Assembly: GCF_001424585.1 (NCBI RefSeq)
Contig: NZ_LMPJ01000009.1
Location: 244,212-308,211, forward strand
DNA: 64,000 bases
Source of the DNA: Chryseobacterium sp. Leaf180
GTDB lineage: Bacteria; Bacteroidota; Bacteroidia; Flavobacteriales; Weeksellaceae
Reading direction: 5' to 3'
Of this stretch, positions 52,272 through 60,669 are shown piece by piece. The position numbers and the translations under genes were made by a program. The stretch's first letter is position 1, and each line of letters opens with the position of its first letter. The notes under the pieces were generated by a model that had not been told where the DNA came from, made no database searches, and saw only the letters and a program-made list of their open reading frames with translations.

Positions 52272-54416
52272 ATGATTAAAAGAAATATTCTTATTGCCGC
52301 CGCATTCTTCAGTTTTTCTCTGGGAATGGCGCAGCAATACGGCGGAATGTGGATTCCTACGGAACTTAATGAAAAGGAAATGAAGGATTTAGGAATGAAG
52401 ATCTCTGCAAAAGATATTTTCAGTACCACTAAACCGAGTATTAAAGATGCAGTTGTGCAGTTCAACGGTGGCTGTACGGCAGAAATTATTTCGCCTAAAG
52501 GTCTTTTGCTGACCAATCATCACTGCGGTTATGGTCAGATTCAGTATCATTCAACCGTTCAAAACGATCTTTTATCGAATGGTTTTTGGGCTAAAAATAT
52601 GAGTGGTGAACTTCCTAATCCGGGAGTTACAGTTGATTTCATCGTTGATATTAAAGAAGTTACCGCACAGGCTTTGAACGGAACAGCGAATCTTGCCGAG
52701 CCTGAACTTTCAAAAAAAATATCTGCCAATATCGAAGCGTATAAAGCTGCGCAAAAAACCGAGCCTTATCAGTCGGTGATGGTTCGTTCAATGTATTATG
52801 GCAACAAATATTATGCGTATGTGACCGAAACGTATAAAGATGTGCGTTTGGTAGGTGCACCGCCGCAGAGCATAGGGAAATTCGGAAGCGATACCGACAA
52901 CTGGGTTTGGCCTCGACATACAGGAGATTTTTCGATGTTCAGAATTTACGCCGGAAAAGACAATAAGCCTGCAGAATATTCTAAAGACAATATTCCATAT
53001 ACACCGAAACATTTTCTTCCGGTTTCCATTAAAGATAAAAACGAAAACGATTTCACATTTGTTTTCGGATTTCCGGGACGGACGACAGAATATCTTCCGG
53101 CGATCGCTGTGCAGAAAATCATGACGGACACAGATCCTGCGAGAATTGCAGTGCGTGATGTTGCTTTGAAAACATTAGATGAAAAAATGCGTACTGACGA
53201 TGCAACGAGAATTAAATACGCATCAAAATACGCATCGGTAGCCAATTACTGGAAAAAATGGATTGGCGAAGTGGAAGGTTTAAAAAAATCAAACGCGGTT
53301 CAGAAAAAACAGAAATATGAAGCCTCTTTGATTGCTAAAAATCCGGAAATTAAAACCACAATTGACGGGCTTAATAAACTTTACAACGATCAGGCACCTT
53401 TTGCTTTGACGAATGCTTATTATTCGGAAGTGGTGAGAAATGCTGAAACACTGACGCTTGCGAATTTATACTCAGGTTTTGTAACTGCTTATGAAGCCGG
53501 AAAAACTGATGAGAAAAGCACTACTGCCTTCAAAAACCGACTTTCGGCATTTTACAAAGATTACAGCGCAGAGCTTGATGCTAAAGTAACCGCAAAACTT
53601 CTTGCATTGTACGCCAATAAAGTTTCGTCACAATATCTGCCGGCAGGTTTTGAAAAATATAAAAACGAAACGCAGAATCTGCAGATGATTGAAGAGTTAT
53701 CTAAAAACTCAGTAATTACTGGAAGATCTGAAGTAAATGGCGCTTCACTAAGTTCAACTGAAATTGATAAAGCTTTTTCAAACCCTGAAAAACTGGTAAA
53801 AGCGATTAAAAAAGACGACATCTACCAGCTTTTTACCGCAATGAAAGAAGCGTATATAAAAAATGCTGATGCTCAGTTTACGTCGATTCAGTCGCAGATT
53901 GATATCCTTCAGAAAAAATACATGGCACAGCAAATGTCGACCGACAAAGACCGCAAGTTTTTCCCGGATGCCAATTCCACGCTTCGTGTCACGTATGGAA
54001 AAGTGAAAGGTTCAACACCAAAAGATGCGGTAAGCTACGATTATCAGACGCATTTGGCAGGTGTGATGGAAAAATATATTCCAGGTGATTATGAATTTGA
54101 TGTTCCTCAAAAATTGATCGAACTGTATGACAAGAAAGATTTTGGCGCTTATAAAGATAAAACCGGCGATGTTCCGGTAGGATTTACAGCAACGAATCAC
54201 ACGACAGGCGGAAACTCCGGAAGTCCGGCACTTGATGCGCAGGGAAATCTGATCGGATTAAACTTCGACAGACAATGGGAAGGTACGATGAGCGACATTA
54301 ACTATGATCCGCGATTCAGCCGGAACATCATGGTAGATACCAAATACATTCTTTTCATCGTCGATAAATTCGCCGACAGCAAATGGCTGATTAATGAAAT
54401 GAAAGTAGTAAAATAA
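52272..54416 (+). CDS. S46 family dipeptidyl-peptidase, DPP11 type
   Basis: 714 aa from ATG 52272 (an upstream ORF extension lacks a signal). There is a signal peptide (about 1-20, ending GMAQ). The chymotrypsin-like core has His in LLTNHHCGYG, the catalytic Ser in TGGNSGSP near residue 649, and a long helical regulatory domain between. Arg667, 18 residues after the Ser in GLNFDRQWEGTMSDI, occupies the place of Porphyromonas DPP11 Arg673, which selects Asp/Glu at P1. DPP7 has Gly there. It releases acidic dipeptides from oligopeptides in the periplasm. Confidence 0.9.
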   Translation: MIKRNILIAAAFFSFSLGMAQQYGGMWIPTELNEKEMKDLGMKISAKDIFSTTKPSIKDAVVQFNGGCTAEIISPKGLLLTNHHCGYGQIQYHSTVQNDLLSNGFWAKNMSGELPNPGVTVDFIVDIKEVTAQALNGTANLAEPELSKKISANIEAYKAAQKTEPYQSVMVRSMYYGNKYYAYVTETYKDVRLVGAPPQSIGKFGSDTDNWVWPRHTGDFSMFRIYAGKDNKPAEYSKDNIPYTPKHFLPVSIKDKNENDFTFVFGFPGRTTEYLPAIAVQKIMTDTDPARIAVRDVALKTLDEKMRTDDATRIKYASKYASVANYWKKWIGEVEGLKKSNAVQKKQKYEASLIAKNPEIKTTIDGLNKLYNDQAPFALTNAYYSEVVRNAETLTLANLYSGFVTAYEAGKTDEKSTTAFKNRLSAFYKDYSAELDAKVTAKLLALYANKVSSQYLPAGFEKYKNETQNLQMIEELSKNSVITGRSEVNGASLSSTEIDKAFSNPEKLVKAIKKDDIYQLFTAMKEAYIKNADAQFTSIQSQIDILQKKYMAQQMSTDKDRKFFPDANSTLRVTYGKVKGSTPKDAVSYDYQTHLAGVMEKYIPGDYEFDVPQKLIELYDKKDFGAYKDKTGDVPVGFTATNHTTGGNSGSPALDAQGNLIGLNFDRQWEGTMSDINYDPRFSRNIMVDTKYILFIVDKFADSKWLINEMKVVK

Positions 54417-54440
54417 TTTAAGAATTATATTAAAACAGAA

Positions 54441-54467
54441 GCGGGCGAAATCTTCGATTTCGCCCGC
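54441..54467. terminator. Bidirectional hairpin between the S46 and M16 peptidase genes
   Basis: GCGGGCGAAATC and GATTTCGCCCGC form a perfect 12-bp stem with a 3-nt loop between two convergent genes. The flanking T-tracts are short and interrupted on both sides. Confidence 0.7.
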
Positions 54468-54488
54468 CTTATTTATGTAAAATGGATT

Positions 54489-57362
54489 CTAATATCCAAA
54501 AATATCTTCCAGACTCACTTCTTTCAGTTCACCAATTTGCGCTACAGCTTCGGTGTTGAGGTTTTCACGCTTTCCGATGATCGCTGCATTAAATGTAATT
54601 GGCTTAATCGTCTCATTGTAAAAACTTTTAAGATCATCAAAACTTAGATTTTTAATCTGATCATAAATATCTTTTCGGTAATCATGTGATACACCGAGTT
54701 TCTGAAGTTTCAACGTATTAAAAAAGATATTCGTTCTGGTAATTCTTGTGGAAGCAATCTGCTTTAAAGCCGCATTTTTTGCATTTTCAAACTGAGACGG
54801 CACTTCCGGAAGTTCGTGCATCAGTTCATCAAGCGTATCGACAGCGATCTGAAGTTTATCTGGTTGCGTGCCAATATACGTTGAAACATAATCCGGATGA
54901 TTGAGTTTTGAATTTGATGCGTAAGAAACGTATGCAGAATACGCCAGACTCTTGCTTTCGCGCATTTCCTGAAAAACAATTGACGATAATCCACGGCCAA
55001 AATATTCATTAAAAACATTGATTTTCCCAAGATTATTGATGTCGACAGATTTTCCTTTTCCGATTTTACTAAGTTCCATCTGCACCATATCGTAATCGGT
55101 GAAAAATACATTTCCAACGGTTTCCGGTTCCGGATATTTCTTCGGAGCAGGAATTTCTTTGCTTTTAAAATCAATTCCAAGTACAACTTCATTTTTAAAC
55201 TGATTAAAATTCTTCCCGTAAAAAAACAGCTGAAAAGGATATTTCATCAGATCAGCAATTTTCTCAGTAAACGATTTCACATCAGCATCTTCGAGCTCTT
55301 CTTTCGATAAAAAATCAAGCTGACGCGATTCTTTCCCGAATTTTGCATAATTAACCAGCACTGTCATGATGCGGTTTTTGTCTTTTTTTGCCGCTTCCCG
55401 GTTTTCTAAAACGGTTTCTACAAACTGTCGGTAAATATCCTCATCAGGTTTTATACATTCCAGCCAATGCTGCATCAGGGCAACACCTTCCATAATATTT
55501 TCTTCAAGTCCGTTCAACGAGATCAGAATCTGATCCGGCGAAGTTTTAAAATCGCAGGTAATCCCGATTTTGAAAAATTCTTCTTTCAACTCTTCCGGAG
55601 AATACCGGTCGGTTCCCAGATACTGTAAAAGCTGCGTCGCCAAACCAATTTTGCGGTCGTGATCGCTTCCAAAAGGAAAAATAAAATGAACCTGCGCGAT
55701 GTCATTGTATTTATTTTTTACGAAACTCACCTTTTTATCTTTCACAAAATCGGTATGAATTTCTTTTTCGTAATCGATAAATTCAGGTTTTACATCGCCA
55801 CTTTCTTCATTAATGATGTTTATCAAAAAATCTGACTGCGCATCGCGATTAATTTTTATCGGAGTAATTCCCGGATTTTCTACCCGAAGCAGTTTATCAT
55901 TAATTCCTTTTTCTTTGTTAATGACAACATAATTTTCAGTGAAAAAATCATTGGCAAATTCTACTACTTCTTCTTTCGTAAATGACGCATAAACATCCAT
56001 TTCCGCAAGTTCTTCCTTCCAGCTTTTGTTGCGGATGTAGGTTTCGTAGAGATTTGTGGCAAGACCATCGGCAGTTTCCAGACTTTTCAGGCGCTGTACT
56101 TTGAAATCATTGACGATCGCGGGCAACATCCAATCCGGGAAATCTCCTTTTTTCAACAAATCAATCTGCTCCAAAATCATTTTGCGCGCCTGCAAAAGCG
56201 TCTGATTTTCTTTCGGAACGGCAACTACAGAAAAATAACCGTACTCTTTCAGGCCTAAAGAATACGCCTGCGCCCAAAGCATTTTTTGCGTCTGATTTAT
56301 GTTTAAATCTAAAATTCCAGCTTCACCTCTGTTGCTCATAATGTACGCCACAATATCGGCAAGCATCGCCTCGCGCGTCCCATAACTATCAGTACGCCAA
56401 GCAATCTGCAAACGCGGCGTGGTCGGACTTTTCACCGTACGCTCCACAATTCCTTCGATTGGTTTTTCTTTTATGAGAGATTTTTTTGGCAATTCGCGGT
56501 ACGGAATCGATCCAAAATACTTGTCAATAAGTAAAATTGTTTTTTCAAAATTGAGATCGCCAACCAAAACCATCGCGTAATTATTAGGCACATAATATTC
56601 ATCAAAATATTTGTGAATGGCTTTCATCGAAGGATTTTTCAGATGTTCCGGATTGCCTAAAGTGGTCTGCTGACCGTTTGGATGCGTGGGAAAAAGCGCG
56701 TTCATGAGTTCATAATTTACCAGACGCGAATCGTTATCCTGAGCCCTGTTAAATTCTTCATAAACCGACTCGAGTTCTGTGTGAAAAAGCCTTAAAACAA
56801 TTTCAGAAAAGCGTTCTTTCTCTATTTTAAGCCATTTTTCAAGCTCGTTTGAAGGAATGTTATTTTTATAAACCGTTTCGTCAAACCACGTATGCGCGTT
56901 GGTTCCGGAAGCGCCAAGTGAGGAAATCGCTTTGTCATATTCATTGGCGATCGCGTAGTGACTTGCTTCCTGAGAAATCTCGTCGATTTTTTTGTAAATT
57001 TCTCTCTTTGCATCTGCATCAGAAGTGATTTTGTGTTGCTCAAAAAGATCGGAAATCTCGGTAAGTAATGCTTCTTCTTTTTTCCAGTTTGCAGATCCTA
57101 TTTTTGACGTACCTTTAAACATCATATGCTCAAGATAATGCGCCAAACCTGTATTGTCAGCAGGATCGTTGTTACTTCCCGTCCGCACCGGAATGTAAGT
57201 CTGAATTCTCGGAGCATCAAAATTCTGAGCCAAAAAAACTTTCAGTCCGTTTTTTAAAGTGTAAATTCTGACGTGATTTTCGTCATTAGTTACGGTGATG
57301 CATGGATAGTTATCTTTGTCGGTATGCTGTATTTCGGCGTAAGCCTCTAAAGTTGTGTTCAT
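54489..57362 (-). CDS. M16 family metallopeptidase (insulinase/pitrilysin type)
   Basis: 957 aa from ATG 57362. The inverted zinc motif HYLEH (His75, Glu78, His79) is in GLAHYLEHMMFKGT, with the downstream Glu in FHTELESVYEEFNRAQDND. Two M16 halves are present, the second starting near residue 530 without the zinc motif. No signal peptide is seen, so it may be cytoplasmic and degrade imported peptides; a start further upstream is blocked by the unconserved ORF extension. It is convergent with the DPP11 gene. Confidence 0.92.
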   Translation of the reverse strand: MNTTLEAYAEIQHTDKDNYPCITVTNDENHVRIYTLKNGLKVFLAQNFDAPRIQTYIPVRTGSNNDPADNTGLAHYLEHMMFKGTSKIGSANWKKEEALLTEISDLFEQHKITSDADAKREIYKKIDEISQEASHYAIANEYDKAISSLGASGTNAHTWFDETVYKNNIPSNELEKWLKIEKERFSEIVLRLFHTELESVYEEFNRAQDNDSRLVNYELMNALFPTHPNGQQTTLGNPEHLKNPSMKAIHKYFDEYYVPNNYAMVLVGDLNFEKTILLIDKYFGSIPYRELPKKSLIKEKPIEGIVERTVKSPTTPRLQIAWRTDSYGTREAMLADIVAYIMSNRGEAGILDLNINQTQKMLWAQAYSLGLKEYGYFSVVAVPKENQTLLQARKMILEQIDLLKKGDFPDWMLPAIVNDFKVQRLKSLETADGLATNLYETYIRNKSWKEELAEMDVYASFTKEEVVEFANDFFTENYVVINKEKGINDKLLRVENPGITPIKINRDAQSDFLINIINEESGDVKPEFIDYEKEIHTDFVKDKKVSFVKNKYNDIAQVHFIFPFGSDHDRKIGLATQLLQYLGTDRYSPEELKEEFFKIGITCDFKTSPDQILISLNGLEENIMEGVALMQHWLECIKPDEDIYRQFVETVLENREAAKKDKNRIMTVLVNYAKFGKESRQLDFLSKEELEDADVKSFTEKIADLMKYPFQLFFYGKNFNQFKNEVVLGIDFKSKEIPAPKKYPEPETVGNVFFTDYDMVQMELSKIGKGKSVDINNLGKINVFNEYFGRGLSSIVFQEMRESKSLAYSAYVSYASNSKLNHPDYVSTYIGTQPDKLQIAVDTLDELMHELPEVPSQFENAKNAALKQIASTRITRTNIFFNTLKLQKLGVSHDYRKDIYDQIKNLSFDDLKSFYNETIKPITFNAAIIGKRENLNTEAVAQIGELKEVSLEDIFGY

Positions 57363-57545
57363 AGTAGATATTCTAAAAAGAATGGTACACAAATTTACGC
57401 TTTAAGGAATGAAGAATAAACAGTTTTGAACATATTAAATCTATCGCAATGATGTCATTGTTAAAATGCGAAAAAAAGACAACAATTAATTCGTAATAAT
57501 TTTTCTTAAATTTATCAGAATCAATTTTAAGATACAATTATAATT

Positions 57546-58211
57546 ATGGCAATTGAACTTATCCCAGTAATTGAAATAACAAATTATGAAAATAAAATCC
57601 CAATGCCGACAGAAGGACCATATTGGGAATTTTCTGACGATTGGGAAAGTTATCACATTCAGACAAATTTAGAAGCTGGATTTTCAAAAGATTTAAAACC
57701 TTATTCTAAAGGTTCGTCATTTTACAGAATCAGTGAAATTTCAGATTTAGATCTTTTGCAATTAATTCAGAAAACATTCATTTTTGAAAACGAAGATGAA
57801 ACTTTAAAAAAAGAAGATTTAAACAGCCCTTTTAACGGTGGTTATATTTTAAAACTTGATGGAAATAATACCTATTTTCCACAATGCTGCAGTGACCTGG
57901 GAGATATTGAAGAATGGAATAACTTGTTGGTAGAAAACGAATTTAGTTTTTACATGGGTCACCCTTCACCAAGAGTTATCAAAACTGAAAACTCGCTGAT
58001 TTTTGATTTTCTTAATTCAGAAATTCAGGAAAATTACGCTCCTCCAGTTTTTCAACATCAAATTGAACTTGATAAAATTGAATTTTCACATGCGGTTCAG
58101 AACGTAAAAAAAGAATTAAAAACTTTTTCAGATCGATTAGTCTATTTAAACCAATCTGAACACTTAAATATTCCAAATATTGAAAATATTCTAATTTACG
58201 GAGTTTCTTAA
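57546..58211 (+). CDS. Hypothetical protein, acidic, of unknown family
   Basis: 221 aa, acidic and soluble, without a signal. It contains a WEFSDDWESYHIQTNLEAGFS region, GGYILKLDGNNTYFPQCCSDLGDIEEWNN with a Cys-Cys pair, and HPSPRVIKTENSLIFDF. The GDIEEW motif near Cys residues is seen in uncharacterised, often toxin-immunity-like proteins, but no family can be named. Its base composition is more AT-rich than its neighbours. Confidence 0.65.
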   Translation: MAIELIPVIEITNYENKIPMPTEGPYWEFSDDWESYHIQTNLEAGFSKDLKPYSKGSSFYRISEISDLDLLQLIQKTFIFENEDETLKKEDLNSPFNGGYILKLDGNNTYFPQCCSDLGDIEEWNNLLVENEFSFYMGHPSPRVIKTENSLIFDFLNSEIQENYAPPVFQHQIELDKIEFSHAVQNVKKELKTFSDRLVYLNQSEHLNIPNIENILIYGVS

Positions 58212-58274
58212 ACTTATTCTCAAACAAGTCAGCTTGGGAAATTAAGTTAAATTCAAATTTAAAGACATAAAAAA

Positions 58275-58832
58275 ATGCTTCCAGAATTTTTTAAAATTTC
58301 TCTCGATTTCCGCAAATGGCTCGAAGAAAATCATCTGAAAGAGAAAGAACTTCTTGTGGGTTTCTATAAAGTTGGAACAAGGAAACAATCGATTTCGTGG
58401 TCAGAATCTGTTGATCAGGCACTTTGTTTTGGCTGGATTGACGGCGTAAGAAAATCGATCGATGACGAAAGTTACAGCATCCGTTTTACACCGAGAAAAC
58501 CGGGCAGCATCTGGAGTATCGTGAATATCAGAAAAATGGAAGGACTGCAGAAAGCAGGATTGATGAAAAAAGAAGGTCTTGAAGCATTCAAACTTCGGAA
58601 AGAATCAAAATCCGGAATTTATTCGCATGAGAACGAAACCAAAGTTTTAGAAAAATCATTTGAAGAGAAATTTAAAGCCAGTAAAAAAGCCTGGGAATTT
58701 TTTGAAAAACAGGCACCATCGTACAAAAAAGTGATCATCCACTGGATTATGAGCGCCAAGCAGGAAAAAACAAAACTTTCACGTTTAGAGAAAACAATTA
58801 CCGCGAGCGAAAACGAAAAAAGAATGACTTAA
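58275..58832 (+). CDS. YdeI/OmpD-associated family protein
   Basis: 185 aa. FRKWLEENHLKEKELLVGFYKVGT, ISWSESVDQALCFGWIDG and YSIRFTPRKPGSIWSIVNIRK are the conserved blocks of the YdeI/OmpD-associated (bacteriocin-protection-like) family. A helical C-terminus follows (AKQEKTKLSRLEK). In enterobacteria members are linked to resistance to cationic peptides. The role here is unknown. It lies 63 nt after the preceding gene. Confidence 0.87.
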   Translation: MLPEFFKISLDFRKWLEENHLKEKELLVGFYKVGTRKQSISWSESVDQALCFGWIDGVRKSIDDESYSIRFTPRKPGSIWSIVNIRKMEGLQKAGLMKKEGLEAFKLRKESKSGIYSHENETKVLEKSFEEKFKASKKAWEFFEKQAPSYKKVIIHWIMSAKQEKTKLSRLEKTITASENEKRMT

Positions 58833-58877
58833 AAACGTGTCCGTTTCCTTATCTTTAATTCACAAATTAAAAGATAT

Positions 58878-59588
58878 ATGAAAATCTGCATTTCATTTTT
58901 ACTGCTGATATTTTTTTGGTCCTGCAAGCAGACTGAACAGAAAAAACAGCACGAAACAACGGTTGACACTGAAACCAAACCAAAAACCTCTGACAAAAAA
59001 GATATTGTTTACAGAGACACGATCGAGTTTGTTAACTACAATGACAATTTCGATTATATGCAGCTGAATGGTAAAAAAGGAAAAGACGAAATCTCATACG
59101 TCAACGATAATAATGACGACGGGAGCTTTTTGCGCGGTGACCTCATCGCCATCGTATGGAAAAATGATACGATCTACATTGCGGGCGACGGCGATACACC
59201 TGAGATTGCAGAATGGATCGTATCAGCGAAAAAAATCAAAGACGGAAATGTTTCGAAGTTCAGAAAAGTTTATGGCAAAAAACTTAAATACACGTACTCG
59301 ACAGAAGATTCTCCGACACAGAGTTATCTCGACCATCTGTATCTTCTTGCCGAATATTACGCAGCCAACTCAAAAAATGATCTGATTAAACTGTCCATAA
59401 AAAACAAGGAAGATTTGGGATACTCGGTTGAAAAGCAAAAGAGAGATGAGAAAGAATATTACGCATTAGGTTTCTACACAGAATCTGAGCATAAAATCAA
59501 TACATTTCAATGGCTTTATATCGACCCAGAAACCGACAGGATTTACGAATTCGATCTTATCAACGACAAGCTGATTTACTTTCCCTAA
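58878..59588 (+). CDS. Hypothetical lipoprotein
   Basis: 236 aa with lipobox FWSC (Cys16), followed by a Lys/Thr/Glu-rich linker to about residue 45 and a globular acidic part. The middle has repeated NDN/DDG turns (ISYVNDNNDDGSFLRGDL) and the end a YIDPETDRIYEFDLIND beta-strand region. No family is recognised. TATCTTTA at 58850-58857 may be its -7 box. Confidence 0.68.
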   Translation: MKICISFLLLIFFWSCKQTEQKKQHETTVDTETKPKTSDKKDIVYRDTIEFVNYNDNFDYMQLNGKKGKDEISYVNDNNDDGSFLRGDLIAIVWKNDTIYIAGDGDTPEIAEWIVSAKKIKDGNVSKFRKVYGKKLKYTYSTEDSPTQSYLDHLYLLAEYYAANSKNDLIKLSIKNKEDLGYSVEKQKRDEKEYYALGFYTESEHKINTFQWLYIDPETDRIYEFDLINDKLIYFP

Positions 59589-59607
59589 ATTCTAAAATCA
59601 CATTTTC

Positions 59608-60171
59608 ATGGCTTCAAAAAAAATTTTAACTGAAAAGGAAACCAAAGAATTTCTTGACGTACTTCAGGAGCGGTTTGAGAAAAATAAAAACCGTCATCAA
59701 AACATAGATTGGAATAAAATTCAAGAAAAACTCGTTAAAAGTCTTGGAAAACTGTGGTCACTTCATCAGATGGAAAGTTCCGGCGGCGAGCCTGATGTCG
59801 TAAAATATGATAAAGAAAAAGATGAATTTACCTTTTTCGACTGCTCAAAAGAAAGTCCGGCAGGCAGACGCAGTTTTTGCTACGACCGTAACGCTTTGGA
59901 TTCCAGAAAACAGAACAAGCCGGCTAACGATGTCAGCAGCGCAGCTTCAGAAATGGGAATTGAAATTCTAAATGAAGAGCAGTATTACTTTTTGCAGACG
60001 CTCGGAGAATTTGATCTGAAAACATCGAGCTGGATAAAAACGCCTGAAAATATAAGAAAATTGGGTGGTGCTTTATTTTGTGACCGAAGATATGACACCG
60101 TTTTTACGTATCATAATGGCGCAGATTCGTACTACGCGGCACGAGGTTTCCGTGGATTTTTGGTCATTTGA
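59608..60171 (+). CDS. DUF4256 family protein
   Basis: 187 aa. LWSLHQMESSGGEPDVV, FFDCSKESPAGRRSFCYD, EMGIEILNEEQYYFLQTLGEFDLKTSSW and the C-terminal GALFCDRRYDTVFTYHNGADSYYAARGFRG match the DUF4256 pattern. The function is unknown. It is 19 nt after the lipoprotein gene on the same strand. Confidence 0.85.
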   Translation: MASKKILTEKETKEFLDVLQERFEKNKNRHQNIDWNKIQEKLVKSLGKLWSLHQMESSGGEPDVVKYDKEKDEFTFFDCSKESPAGRRSFCYDRNALDSRKQNKPANDVSSAASEMGIEILNEEQYYFLQTLGEFDLKTSSWIKTPENIRKLGGALFCDRRYDTVFTYHNGADSYYAARGFRGFLVI

Positions 60172-60232
60172 TACAATGTGAATCACTGTTTTTAAGCTTT
60201 AATAATTATCTTTACACCTTAAATAATGACGC

Positions 60233-60619
60233 ATGAACAGACAGATTTTGGATTTTTGGGTGGGCCATTTCAGGTCGGAAGAAGATTTTTACCGTTTTGT
60301 AGATGAAGATGAAAATTATTATCTGACGGAGGATGACGACGATATTTTTGTCTCGCCGTTTGCCAAATCTCAAAACACGATTTGGTTTGATCAGGATTTA
60401 ATGGAGTACGGTTTTGAGCCAAGCATTCAGCATTTTGCAGAATATTCTTTTGCCGAGCAGTGGCTGCCGGTTTTGTACAACAGAATCAACGAAATGAATC
60501 TTAAATTTGAAATCAATTCTTTGGTTTTTGTTAGCCACGGACAAATCCCCAACCCGAAATCGATTGAAAATGATGAATTTTCTTTGATGTACGCAGGTGG
60601 GATTGAGTTTGAATATTGA
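60233..60619 (+). CDS. Imm22-like (immunity 22 family) protein
   Basis: 128 aa, strongly acidic. The N-terminus LDFWVGHFRSEEDFYRFV is in the style of Imm22 proteins, then an Asp/Glu-rich stretch (YLTEDDDDIFVSPFA) and IWFDQDLMEYGFEP follow. Such immunity proteins normally sit next to polymorphic toxins, but no toxin gene is visible here. The family assignment is from memory of the pattern. TATCTTTA at 60207-60214 is a possible -7 element. Confidence 0.6.
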   Translation: MNRQILDFWVGHFRSEEDFYRFVDEDENYYLTEDDDDIFVSPFAKSQNTIWFDQDLMEYGFEPSIQHFAEYSFAEQWLPVLYNRINEMNLKFEINSLVFVSHGQIPNPKSIENDEFSLMYAGGIEFEY

Positions 60620-60654
60620 AAAATGATAGTATCAAATGATACTATCATTTTTTA
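60618..60654. terminator. Bidirectional terminator between Imm22-like and polA genes
   Basis: AAATGATAGTATC and GATACTATCATTT form a perfect 13-bp stem with loop AAAT, flanked by A- and T-runs, between two convergent genes. Confidence 0.9.
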
Positions 60655-60669
60655 TTTAGAAGTTTGAAT

